Source of the DNA: Lateolabrax maculatus
Taxonomy: Eukaryota > Chordata > Actinopteri > Acropomatiformes > Lateolabracidae
Length of the DNA: 64,000 nt
Assembly: GCA_031216445.1 (NCBI GenBank)
Contig: CM062201.1
Location: 5,263,501 to 5,327,500 of the forward strand
Direction of reading: 5' to 3'
Shown here one piece after another: positions 11,104 to 23,940 of this stretch (position 1 is its first letter; every line of letters starts with the position of its first letter). The notes under the pieces were generated by a model. The model saw nothing but the letters and a program-made list of their open reading frames with translations. It had not been told where the DNA came from and made no database searches. The position numbers and the translations under genes were made by a program.

Positions 11104-14056
11104 CATCTTCAATCCTCACCAAGTTGTTTGGGTAGAAGCTAAATCCTAATTATCAGGATTTAAATGGCTAGGGGACTAAAAGTAAGAGAATCACCACAGG
11201 ACATGACTGGAAACAATAAAAAGTTATGGGGTTAAGTTAGACAGGATGGAAATTTCCCACCTGTGTTGCCCTCTGTGGCACAGTGCCTCGATGGCACCAC
11301 ACATTCATGAATGGGAAAGAACAAAAACAGGGTCCATAATAATTGGAGGAAAAAATATAAACCATGCGAGCTGTGAAATGAAAAAAATAATTGTTGTTAA
11401 ATTGTGGCTGCAAAGCATTGTGGTGTTCACAGATTTTGCCTTTCATTTAACAGGGCGGCAAACGTTCTGCTCAAAGTCAGGGAAATGTATCTCTATCTTT
11501 GAGATTGACGTCAGATTTGACATAGAGCACACAGTGAACACAAAAGCCGGAAACAGAGTGTCTCTGAGCTCTGAAAGGCTTCAAGCTTAGTCATCATGGA
11601 AAATATGGGAGGAAACTGAAATAAAAGTTAAGCTGGGCTACAAATGTGTCATATCCAAATCATTTGGATGATCCTACAGATAGAAAATGGTGCCCAGTAC
11701 TGCATTCCCTTGTCTCTGCAGCATAAATCAACGGGGAAGACAATACAGGAAGCCAAGTAAAAACTGGCTTCCAGTAAAAGTTGGAGACGCTTTAACTCTA
11801 CAGCAGGTTAGAGTACTGTGGTAGGATTCTGCTTCATGACACCAAAGTCCTGCAGCTGTCAGGAGGTCACTGCCTTTTAAAAAAAACTTCTTTCTGTTTA
11901 GCTAAGATCTTGTTCAAAATGCTTCAATCTTGGAAACTCATTGTCACGTTGAACATAAACTATTAATGGAAACTGCTTTTTAACTTCCAGTGTTCACACA
12001 GCGCACCTGCATCGCCAGCTTAAAAACATGGATGTCATCAGTGCCTCCCGTAAACTGGTTGCCCAGGGAGACACAAATGGCACTCACGTTGGTACAGCAT
12101 CCCACACAGTTTGGCATAAGAAGGACAATCAGTCTTTACAAGTGTGCAGAGTTGCTGGACAGTTTACAGCATTAACAGATATTTTAGCATGTTTCCTACA
12201 GGAGTGCTTTTGCATGCAGGTCGTCTCTTCAGATCGTCATCCAATGCATGTGTAGTGTTTCAGATTTATGAATGTGTTATCCACTGGTTTCCATTAATTT
12301 CTGTATGCAATAAGAATCAGCTCGTAGAGACTTGACAGATGTGTGATAAAAATAAACCATCGCAATGAACATAATCTTTCTGTTACAAAGTAGTCTAAGT
12401 GCCAAAGTCCACTCTGAGGGCGGAGGTGAAGGTGGGGGCATGGGATTGTGACATAGATCGTATTATACGCGATGACACCTGAGCCAGATCCAGAATACGA
12501 GATACAGCAGTAAGCTCTAAAATACCTGAAAGTGGTCCTGTGCCAGTGCAGACATTTCAAATCAATCTATACTTGAAACTAGATTTATTTGATTTTCATA
12601 AAGAAAATATTGCTGCCAATGTCTGTTTTAGCAGCATTCTCCATAAAGTAGCTGGTATAAAGTGTTTGCAGCATTTGCAGTAAATGAGATAAAATGTGCA
12701 GAAATACTTGTCAACAAAACAAAAGTGTTAACTTCAAATAGTTTCTTTGTAGACGGTTGTGTGGAATAAATCAGGCTCCTCAACAAGCCCCAGTCTGCAG
12801 AGACGTAGACGAGGACCTGCTGATGCACAGTCTCCAGGGGATTGACCACAACATGGGAACCGGCAAGCTAGGGAAGGCTGGGAAAAAAAGTGGATCTAAG
12901 TGCAAGCAGTTGTTCAGTGAGAGAACAAGAGTTTTCTCTCATCCCGCTTTCGATCGCTCAAACCAAATATGTCACACCGCCTTAAATGCTCAAAGGCACT
13001 TCAACATGTACGGAATATCTTGGTATCATGGGAATGAAACCACATGCCTGTATGGCCACAAAAAAGGCCACAATACTACACAGTCGACTGTGGTTTTAGA
13101 GATTCTTGAAGGGTGACATTCAATAGGCTAGGACAAGAGGGAAAATATGTGGTTGTCCCTTTCCTTCAGTTTATGAGTACGGAATAAATTCCTCACATCC
13201 ATTTGGGTAAACCTGGGACACCGTAAAACAGCGCCATGAATTGAAATTCCCATGGCTGTCTAGTGGCATGAAAAACTTGCTCTTATGAGCATTATGGATC
13301 ATTAAGGAATGCTGGACCATATGCTGTTGAACAAAATTAACATTCAAATGCACTTCAGACAAAGCTCCTATAAAAGCGGAGTTGGGGGGGAGATAACCCA
13401 GACATTCATTTGTAAAACCAACCAGTTAATTTTCAATCTTCTTCTATCTTTTAACTGAAAATATTGTTTGAAATCACTTCAGATAAAGCAAAAACCTCAC
13501 TCATGTGTCACTTAACGCAGTTTGCCCTCTTGTGGCTGTTGGGGGAAAAAACAGCCACTGTGGTTCTCACCAGCTGTTAAATACCAGTGGGTACAAAGAT
13601 GAGATTTATGCTTTTTCAAAGACAGAAAGCAAAACAGGGCAAAGCAACAAAAGATTCTTTACAGTGTGCATCAACAAAGAAGATGATAGGAAAAATAAAG
13701 TCCTGTGCTGTTTGTAGACAGGTGGGTGGAAATCTGTCCCCCATGAGGCCAGTGATGATTGGTTGGTCCGTGGCCCCAGCAGGAAATGGTTTCTTGACAC
13801 CTTAGGTCAGAAGAATGGTCTGCTTGACGATGAGGAGTTTGCTTCTCTTTCTGCTCAACCATAAATGATCTCCACAAGTTGAGTGCCTGGTTATAACTAA
13901 TCGATGATTTAGAAATTGTAGGTATAAAGACGTTGCCTGTAGATGGGAGAAATCATTTGTAATTGTTAATTAATCATACATTTAAATCATATCCACTGTG
14001 TCAATGTCCATTTCCTCCAAATACATCATAACTACTGACAAATACATGAACTAAAT
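11104..14056. other. Intergenic, no gene seen
   Basis: No coding, RNA or repeat structure was recognised beyond ordinary AT-rich DNA. Confidence 0.55.
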
Positions 14057-14465
14057 GTGGCAGCACTTGCAGTTAAACTGAATGTACTCGGACTTTCCCT
14101 CCTTTCCTCATCACCTGACCCACCCATCCACAGTCCTGTTCCCACTTCCCTCATCTGCTCTTCAGTTGCCTGGCCTTCCCCACGCCCGCCTCATCGCCTC
14201 CATTTCATTCTCTTGTCAGTCACTCACTACATATACCAGTCCACTTCCATTATCCTCTGCCGGATTGTTGAAGTTGTCTCGTGCCCTAATGCCTTTGCGT
14301 TCTAGCCTCAGTTGTTTGCCTATTATGGACTGCCTCATGAACATGTAAGCCTTTGTACCCTTACTTTTGTACTTAAACCGTTGACCTGCACCAGGACTGC
14401 CTCAGTCGTCTGTACTTGGGTCCTTCTCCTGTATTCCTGTTGCCCTGCTTGCACCGGCCGTGACA
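14057..14465 (+). mobile_element. LTR-like remnant
   Basis: The segment ends ..CTGTACTTGGGTCCTTCTCC..CACCGGCCGTGACA, a 3' end typical of fish Gypsy-type LTRs as I recall them, and contains a TATA-like ACATATACCAG. The 5' boundary is uncertain (a TGT occurs at 14056) and no target-site duplication was found. It is non-coding. Confidence 0.4.
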
Positions 14466-14704
14466 GGTACGGATGACGATGCAACAGACCTGTCAACTGT
14501 GTTCAGTAAATAACAAGTCACAGTTATGGGTTTTTAGGTTATCATTAGCATCCTGATGCCGCCGCTCATGCATAAAACTCCTATTTGAAAGTCCAAGTGA
14601 AGCAAACAATAAACACATACATATATTCCTGACTACACAAGTCTTTTTGTGTAGAAATGGCACCACCATGTGGTTGAAAGGTGGAACTGCAATACGTTTT
14701 TCTC

Positions 14705-14744
14705 TACACACACACAAACACACACACACACACACACACACACA
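14705..14744. repeat. (CA)n microsatellite
   Basis: CA units with one AA interruption. Confidence 0.95.
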
Positions 14745-16991
14745 GCAGCGCTGCACTCAGGTTCCTGTAATCCTACTCGCATGTATTATGTCAGAAGATC
14801 TGACCAAGAATACACCATATTTTAAATCTAAAGCGTGGGCAGCATAAAAAATATTTTTCCAATACAAGTAATGCAAAACAGTGACAATCTGATCAGTTTG
14901 AGGCTCCTCTTCTTTAATCATTTCCTGCACTGATTTGATCTCAGTTGACAAAACTATCCCACCACAAAGCCAATTTAGCACATCACATGATCTTCTACAG
15001 CAGATGGAGTTTGCCCAGTTGCTACAGAAATGTAAATGTTGCAATTTCTCGTTCATGTTGGCTTAAAGGTGGAGATGTTGTTCCTTTCCTTGGAAACAGT
15101 CGATTCCAACAATGCCATCACAAGATCCATTTCATCTCCATCTGTAGTTGATTTAAAAAAAAAAATTAAAAAAAACTCCAGACATTCTTTGGTTCCAGGT
15201 TCTCAAATGTGAGTATTTGCTGCTTGTCTGTTTTTCACTGTTTTCCTGGTATTTTATAGACAACACATTTATTAAAAAAACAATCAGCAGATGAACTGAC
15301 AATGGAACAAATTGTCACTTGCAGCACTAAACTCCATGAACAGCTGGGCCAAGTCCATCTGCTGAGGATGACGGTGTGAAACAGCCATAAGCTCCAAAAC
15401 AGTAAGTAAAGACACTTTGCGTATTTGCTTTCAAGGGCAAGGCAGTTTGCTTATGCAGTACATGATGAGGCCATATGAGGAAGTGTGTAACGGTGGCATC
15501 TTGTGGTTGAACTCAACAAAACTCCCCCCACATTTTGACGTCAAACATTTCTACTCAAACATCACTAGGGAGCAGTGCAGGCAAAGAAATCAGTGTTTCT
15601 CTTCTCATGCTTCTAATTGTATTATATTTCTATGTTGGAATCTCTGTTCTCAATGCACTGTAGTCACTGCATGAATTCATTATAGCATGATTTAATAATC
15701 ATTATTATATAAGGATTCTTTTGTCTAAAATACACATGTGCACAATCCAATGTGCTTTAGGCTTTGCACTTTTGTGTGTAATAAGTCATCTCATTTCTGT
15801 GTATTACATTATGCTCTGATGATTAAAACTATTTCTGTTATAAGAAACAATGAAGTTTTGTGGCTTCAATGTGCCCTGTGGGTACTGAGGTGATAGAAGC
15901 TGCTGAATCAATGCTGACAGGTTCATTTCATCTGCCGGCACACAATGGCTATGTCTGCTTGTTTGCATGTACCAGTGTCTATAAATGGATCCATCACACC
16001 ACTGTTTCATGTGCCAGTGTCACACATCCATCGCCACATGCAACTGGTTCAACAGCCGCCCTTGTTTTGCCCAAAACCTAACCGTAATCTCTTTGTCGAC
16101 GGCGGTGGTTTCTGAAAGACGAGGCCTGTGTGTTTGCGCTTATGCAAATGATGCGTGTCTGTCTGAGCGGGGAAGTCTGCAAAGTCGTGTTTATAGGTGG
16201 CCCAAATGTGCGTGAACATGAGGGTAAATCTGGGAGAGGAGAGAAGAAAAGACGATTTTCTTTTCCTGCTGGTCATCAAAAAGTCTTAGTAACTCCCAAA
16301 CAGTTCAATCATTGTTTTGACAACAGTGACTCCCCCACACATTCCAGCAGTAGCTGCTGGTCCTGAACTACAGTAGCCTTGTCCGTTTGAAATGGTTTTC
16401 ATTAGAAATACATAGTTTTTTTTTCAACATGGCCTGACTTTGTTATAACTTGTCTGACTAATCATACACTGGGCACGTCACCAGCGGTCCAAAAAAAGAA
16501 ACAAGAAGGGAAGTTAATTTAACAGTGACAGAAAAATGCTACTGTACTAAGAATGAAATCCATTATTCACCCAGTTAACTGATATGTAGTCAGGACATTC
16601 ACATGTACAGCACTTCCCATTCATTTTTCACTGCCATGACAACGCTTGAAGGCACAACATACACATCACAGCTGCTTGTCATTGCCAGACAGGAAATAAG
16701 CTCTTTATTCTAGATTTGACATTTGTGTGAATGAGACACAGAGAGAGAGAGAGCTTTGACACTAGTACAGATGCAAGTGTGTTTTAATAGATCAAGACAA
16801 ACTCATTAATTAGCTTGACAAATCTGATATTTACACTGGGCAGCAAGGCGACTCCTGTCAAGCTTGATTGCTCTTTAAACATTAGACTTTGGTCCGATTT
16901 CTATGACCAGGTCTGGGTCGCTGTGCCTAAAGCTTTTGTTAGCATTTCTTGGTGACAAAACGCTCAGTTTTGTATCTATACCATGCATAAC

Positions 16992-17016
16992 TGTGTGTGT
17001 GTGTGTGTGTGTGTGT
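16992..17016. repeat. (GT)n microsatellite
   Basis: About 12 GT units. Confidence 0.95.
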
Positions 17017-17166
17017 AGCATAGCGTATACTGCATCCGGCCAATCTGAGGTTTTTAATTAAATGCAGGGATGATCCTTTTATGTCTCGTTACCTCTCATC
17101 TGCCAGTAAGCTGTCTAACCAAAAAGCACATGGAGCTTGGAAAGGAGAAGGATAGACATAAATTAT

Positions 17167-17186
17167 TGTGTGTGTGTGTGTGTGTG
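17167..17186. repeat. (GT)n microsatellite
   Basis: About 10 GT units, followed 85 bp later by a T run (17272-17291). Confidence 0.95.
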
Positions 17187-19415
17187 CGCACACGTATGGA
17201 GGCGATGTGTCTGGTTTTTTTGGCGGAAAATTTCCCAGAGTGGTTTTAACTCTGTCATTTTTTCCCCTGTGCTTTTTTTTTTTTTTTTTTCAAAATTGAA
17301 CTTTAGCAGAGGCCTGTCATGTAGTAACACACATCCAGGAACCTCGTCTTAGATTAACTGAACCAAACACTTAAAGGCTTCTTTTAGGGAGAAATAGTGA
17401 TTTCAGAGGCGTGTTAGTGACAAAGCTTCAGTCATCACCTCCTAATGGAATTCTAGTCAGACATTTCCAGTAGCAGCTCATGACTAGGCTCATATCAAGC
17501 CTGTGAAGTTTCCATCATCAGCTCGCCTGTATTTAGACCCTCACACAATAAGCAACAGTTTATCATTCCTGGTGTAATAATGGTGATAATAAAAGAAGAA
17601 TGACGTGCTGAGGTGTGTCAAAGGTTATGTTGTGTGTAATGCAGGATTGCAGAAGGTGCCTCAATGTCATCTCTGGCTTGTTTGCTCTTAGTAAACACAC
17701 TTGCATTGTACTAACACTAATACAGTTTTTTAAAGCTGTACTAATTAACCTTTTCTTATTGGATCAGGTGACTACATGTAATGTGAGTGGGTTTGCTCAT
17801 AGTGATAAACCCACAATTAATTATCACCCAGCTCTGTAGGCCCCTCTTTTTTGTGTGTGATTTGGCGCCTTTAAGCTCATTGTTTTGGTGACACGGCCCA
17901 CAACTTTACCCCCACCAACGTTGTTTCCAGATGCATCAGGCAGCTGTTTTCTGCTCTGATAAACCCTCTATGTCTTACCTGGCCTGAACTAAATGCCAGA
18001 CAAAGATAGCAGCTAGCTGGTGAACATAGTGAAGTATTTGGCAGCCAAAGGGACGCATATTTTCCCACAGGAGTTGGTAGAGACCAACACTTAAAGGAGA
18101 ATGAATACTGGACATACATTTGGTGGGTGGCTAGAAACCAACCCTATTGCGACACAAACATGGAGATATTAACCTCAGGTTACGTACAATCACAATGCTG
18201 TTTTGTGCCCTAAGCTTAAGTCGGGCATTCTATAATATTTGCACATGGCAGCTACGGTATGGATAAGGGTTTGAAAGATTGTGGTTATGGCAAATAAACA
18301 ATGGTTAATGTATGGTTATGGTTTAAGTAACTTTAACTTTAAGGTTAATATAAAAAGTGAAGTGAAGTGCAGAATTGTCCAATACGGATATAATCCCTAA
18401 GGATACTTAGCTACCAGAAACATGACTCCACATTAATGCGGACGTTGCTCCATGTCTGCTGGATGTGTAAGCAGCAGTTGTTTGCTAACATGTTCGCCAA
18501 AACTACTTTCGGTGGATCACTTAATAATTTGCTTAAAACAAATAGATTGCTCTGAGCATTATATGCCAGTGTGATTATCCCTCTGGGGTGAAACATGGCT
18601 TGATTTGAGTAAGACCACTGTGTGGTCCCTGGCAAGCTCATCCCCTAGATTCCTCAGCATGGAGACACTCTGAAAGACTCTTTGCTGAAGTTAGACTGAA
18701 GGGCTTTCAGAGATTCAGATTCACCCAACCACATTACTCCCCTTAGGGCAAACCAGGCTGCGCTCTGGCCAAGTAGTGAAAGAACTATATTGTCTGCATC
18801 CTTTTTACAGTGCGTTCAGAACAAATGAGTCAGCTAAACTGTTCTCAAGGTTTTAGATTGGTTTGGTGTTAGAGTTTGGTTGGAAGAATACAGTATGATC
18901 CTTCTATGATTTGATTTATGGAGTCAAACTGAAGCAAACGCTATTAATTTTGCCCCCAGAAGGATCTTAATGCCATGCTCGTAATCCACTGAGACAACTT
19001 CCTGTTTGACGGTAGAATTCATGTATGTGTGTATTCATGAAGACCTTTAAACCTGCAGGTGTAATACATTCCTTACAGATGGGGTTATCAGCTGTAGTGT
19101 CATCGTGTGAAACCCCACCACCAGCATCACATAAAGCAGGCAGACACAGAGCATGTATGAGAGAAGATCTGTCCCCTCGTACAGAACGGGCAAACAAACC
19201 CTGCTGATTTATCGCCACATAAAAATGACAGAAAGAGGCACTCAGTAGTTTGGCAGTTGTCAACAGTGCGCCTATGAATGCAAGAACATGAGTTACTGCG
19301 AGGTCCGAAAGCATCGCAAACAAAATAATTAAGGTAATGACTTGGCGACTGCACAATGGGAGGATATGATGCTAATGACAGCTGCTTAAATTAATGTCCT
19401 TGTGTTCATTTCTTG

Positions 19416-19670
19416 TTAAAGGAATAGTTCGACTTTTGGGCAAATTTGATTATATGATTTCTTCTTTGTTAGAGGAGAAGACTGACACCGCTCTCTCGTC
19501 TGCATTGGAACTGTGGAGCTACAGCCACCAGGTGACTATCTTAGCTTAGCATGAAGCTAATCATCACGTTTTATATCTTGTTTGTTTAAATCCATTCACA
19601 AACCCAGATGTAAAAACTATTTGTGGCTTCACTGGGAGTTATGTGCCAGAACTATTTTTCTCCTTGCCAA
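19416..19670 (+). mobile_element. Family A repeat, left half
   Basis: It begins TTAAAGGAATAGTTCGACTT, continues with ..GAGCTACAGCCACCAGG..CTTAGCTTAGCATGAAGC.. and later TTATATCTTGTTTGTTTAAA. It shares blocks with the reverse-oriented arm at 30531-30825. The right arm is missing here. Confidence 0.6.
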
Positions 19671-21234
19671 CCAAATAACAAGAAAAGATTATAGCAAGTT
19701 TCCAGGACGTTACAACATCTATACAACTATATACTTAACTTCCACACGCTCTGACTAACATTGGCATATTGCTGATTAGCTGTACAGTGATTTCCTGCAG
19801 GGATACACCTTGTTTGCCTTTTTGTTACGCTTGATCGGAAGCGGTTCAAGTGAAAGGCTTACGACGGCACTGAGTCATTTTAATTAACAGTTGCTATCTT
19901 CCCTTATCTCAACTCTTTCTCAAACTCTCTTTCCTCCTTGCCCCTGTCACCCCTGTCTCCCAACCTCTTTCTCTGCCTTTTTCCCCATAAACTTGGCAAG
20001 CAAACAGGCCCTCGTGAGGTTTTCCAGACGTCCGGCTTACGGAACTGTCAGTTTGGTTCATACTCTGCTTGAAAAAGACATAAATCAGAGAGAGGAGGAA
20101 TTAGATGTCCCATTTATAGCCTCACGTTTATTTATCCCCGATTTAAGTCTAACACCGACTGTTCCTGGCTATAACAAATTACAAATGCCTAAAACAGAAA
20201 AAAACATTCTCTTATCCCAAGCAAGTTAAAAGTTTAATTATTTTTGCACCTGACACAACTGCCATCTTTATGGATTACATCACCAGTTGACATACCGTGT
20301 GAGCCCCTCAGGTCAAGAAAAGCCTGTGGGATTATAGTATCATACAGTGATGTCATTGGGAGGCGCAAGCTGGGTTATACAAACCGACATAATCATTTTG
20401 GAAAGATTTCCCAAACACTCTTGTTGTTATTTCATTAAGTAACAAACTAACACCCTCTTTGCGGCAGGTGTACGTCATGCAATCCAAATGTATTTACTGT
20501 GGGTACAGAATTATCAAACCACTTTTGGATTTTGGAGAAGAAAACAGGGTTGGTTTGTTTTTCCCCGTCTGAATCCTTCAGGTGTTGCCATGAGACACAG
20601 GAGTCAGACCCAACTGATTTTGTTTGATATCCCTCATTTATTTGACATGTCTCTTTGTTGTTGTCTGACATGCCCAGGCCTTGGTCAGGACCTCTTCTCT
20701 GCCGTTGAGTCTGGAGACAGCAGTCAGACAGTGATCTCAATTTAAGGCTGGGTCGGCATTATCCAGCTCCGGGTCTCCAGATTGAAGAGATTGGGTGAGG
20801 TCCCATAAGACTGTGTGTGTGTTTTAGGTTTATACAGATGTCCTTTTGTTTCCGCGATTCATTGGATAAGGGAAAGCTGTGAGTGCCAATTTTGGGATTT
20901 AAAGGGTTTCCATGTAGGAGTGACTGGTTTGAAAGAGATGTTTTCAGGATAATCCTGTCCACTGATGAAGATGAATGAGAAAAAGCTAGACATGGTGGTA
21001 ATACCTAATACCATAACAGACAATGCATACTGAGACAAGCAGCCAGAGAGGGTTTAAATGGGTCCTCATCCTTATACTGCTGTTCAAGTACAGGCAGAAA
21101 AAAAATCTGGACATTTTAGCGGTTTATTTTTAAGTCATTATGTACTAAGAGCTGCTCTAATCAATATTTTTGAATATCAAATGACTACGTGTATTGTGGC
21201 AGAATCGTTAAACTGAGCTGAAGTTAGTTGACTT

Positions 21235-21487
21235 AGTTTAGCATGTTTGCATGCAAACATTTAGCGCTAAACACAATTCATGTCATAGCTGTTGCAATAT
21301 TTTGTTTTACTTAAAATTAAAAATATCAACCTCATGGTGGTGCTAGACGAAAAGTCAGGGGATCAACAAAGTAATCAGGATTCATTCTCCAGGGACCATG
21401 AATGTCCCTCAAATTTCGTGTCAATCTATCTAATAGTTCTTGAGCTATTTCCGTTTGGACCAAAGTGGGGGACCAGCAGACTGGCTG
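21235..21487 (+). repeat. Family B repeat
   Basis: It contains AACCTCATGGTGGTGCTAGA, AAAAGTCAGGGGATCAACAA, a CATGAATGTCCCTCAAATTT block and GACCAAAGTGGGGGACC. It is diverged from but collinear with the copy at 4720-4965. Confidence 0.6.
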
Positions 21488-23378
21488 AAAACAGAGACAG
21501 CATTACTATGATGTGCAGATAACTGTCTTTTTGTTTCTTTTTCTTCTTCATTGTCTGTTTTTGCATCACACACCTGGTTCTGGATTTTGAGTTTTGGTGG
21601 CTTGAAATGGGTCAGATCGTCTGTCGCTGTGCATCATAGTGGAACGGCGAAATGTCAGTGCTGTCATATCTGTTTCACAGTTGGAGTCCCATTTTGCGTC
21701 AGTAGCGGATTAAATGCGAGGCTGTTCCTTTCACACTCTTCCGGTGGGAAGCACCGCCAAACTGGACTCTCCTCTCTGCTCTTATAAGGACAGCAGCCTA
21801 AATTAAACACGGAGGAGGATGCGATGATCTGTGAGTATGCAGAGGTGAGCCAACTCCCCAGAGGCGCACCAGATTAGGTGAAGCCGGGATGAAACATTAA
21901 AGGGTCAATTTAGTGAGCTCACTTTACCGAGGAGAAAAAACAAAAAAAAAAAAAACAAGATGCCATTAAGATGAGAACACTGCAGGAGTCTCCCTTACAT
22001 AGCCTCAGTCCTTTCTGTGTCCAGAAGCCCAAAGTTGGCCCCAAAGACCACAGGAAGACGGGAGCGCTCTTTAGCCTGCTTACGCAAGAACACTGAAGTT
22101 GGGTTTGATCCCAGTTTGATGCTCTTTAAGAGGCTGTGAAGCTGTCTTCTGTAATTTGAAGTAATTTCCTCTCACGCTGTCTCACTCTCGCTCACTCTTT
22201 TGAAGTTGTTCCTCATTATATTAAGGACTTGTTTGCACAGTGTGATTAGAGAGGGCACTGACAAAAGGAAAAAATCAACGTTCAGGTTTTGGCCCATAAC
22301 TCTTAATGTGTTAGTACCACTATATCTACTATAGCTTTCTTGTCAAGGTAATCTCCAGGGCTGTAAATGTTTGCCAGGACAGATAAAATAACTTGTTTAA
22401 CAGTGTTTTTTGTTCCCACATTCCTGCCCTATATCATGTGGATTAGTTAATAATTACCTCACCTGATCTGAAAGCTCTCATCCTTTACCTGCTTTCCAAA
22501 GGTCACATACACTCTATAGCATCAACTGTCCGACCCAACCCATCCCTTCTCCGAAGCATCTGTGTTGGCCTTCGGCAGCATTTTACAACAGCCCAACTCC
22601 ATGTGGGTGAGAGATAAACTGGATTCCCAGTTGCAGCAAGCAGTGAAAGACCTTTTTTGGTCATATCACAGTAATCAGAAGCCAAATAAGCCAGCTGCTG
22701 GGAAGAACTCTGTAGACTCAGCACTGGGCGGAATCATTGCTGCTTGACCTACCATTGGCAAAATTCATCGGCATGCACTGGCTGTCTGAAAAGGGCTGTT
22801 TAGGAGATTTGGATCAAGGAAATAGATTAGATCCTGATGATTAAATTAGGATTTATAAAACTGGGTTTTTCCCCCCCTCAGGGCATGACATCTTAGGAAT
22901 TTTATTTGCTTTCTTGTGTCTTGTGTGATATCTTTGGCAAACACTTTGTGGCAAGATATGACCAGACTATTGCGGTTCTCTCTGGAGCTGCCCAGACACA
23001 AGGGGGAGTGAAGTGCTAATATTTGAAAATGATAAACAACTGTGTAAACTGGCTTTTGACTACAGAGTCCTATTATTTAGTGTCTATCGTCTGTCTCAGA
23101 AATGGAAGCTCCTTGCTGAAATCCAGCAGCACATCCTGTACAGCACTTGCAGAAGAAAGGCACAGACTGTGGCACTTCTTGTCTGTTAGTCATTGCTAAA
23201 AGTGGCTCCCTTGGGGACAACACTTCCACTGGAGAGGATGTGTTAAAGAATAGGGGAAAAGGGTGGACGTTTACCACAAGATGTTGGTAGATGTTAATAT
23301 CTGGCCCGGCTGAGGTAGTCCTGCGTGAATCACACAAATCTAAAGTACAATCCCACATCCACAATTCATGATCCCCTT

Positions 23379-23395
23379 TGTGTGTGTGTGTGTGT
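23379..23395. repeat. (GT)n microsatellite
   Basis: About 8 GT units. Confidence 0.9.
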
Positions 23396-23921
23396 CTACT
23401 TCAGGAGTTAAGAAGCTCACCTGCATGACTGGTCTGCAGGCGACCGTGACGGTTTTGAAACGCCCCCGCACTTTGTGAAATTATGGGGAGGTGTTGGTGT
23501 GATGACAGACACTGGCTGGCCTCTGTTAACACTGTAGATGGACGTCATGCACAATTGGATGCAAATGCTGGCACAAAAAGGCAGATAGGACACACACATG
23601 CATCCTTGCTGTGTGCAGTTGCACGTGCACATACTTTTGACTTCAAACCAAAAGCATATTGCATGATTATCCCTATTCACTTCTCCACCCAGCTGTTAGG
23701 CACATGATTCTTCTCTCTACAAAAACCTAGACAAACCCCAAAACCCGAGTTTTCTCTTTTCAATGTGTTACCACGGCAACCGAGTAAACACAGCGCAACA
23801 GGATCCCTGAATGAACCCAACCTTTGACCCGCAACTGTACAAGCACCAACCAGTGAGATTAAGTACTGCTCATTTTCGCCCGTGTCTTTGAGCTTGTTCC
23901 CAACTCAGTAGACTCCCAATT

Positions 23922-23940
23922 CCCCCCCCCCCCCCCCCCC
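23922..23940. repeat. Poly(C) run
   Basis: 19 consecutive C, followed by a short ACC triplet run. Confidence 0.95.

Larger units (their letters stand above)
14466..19415. other. Intergenic, no gene seen
   Basis: It contains three microsatellites. 16735-17060 has homeodomain-type TTAATTAGC motifs in a relatively repeat-free stretch and may be a regulatory element. Confidence 0.5.

Noticed and set aside
18967..19356. 129-codon minus frame with a hydrophobic start
   Set aside because: Not recognised, with no promoter or splice context. It is compatible with chance.
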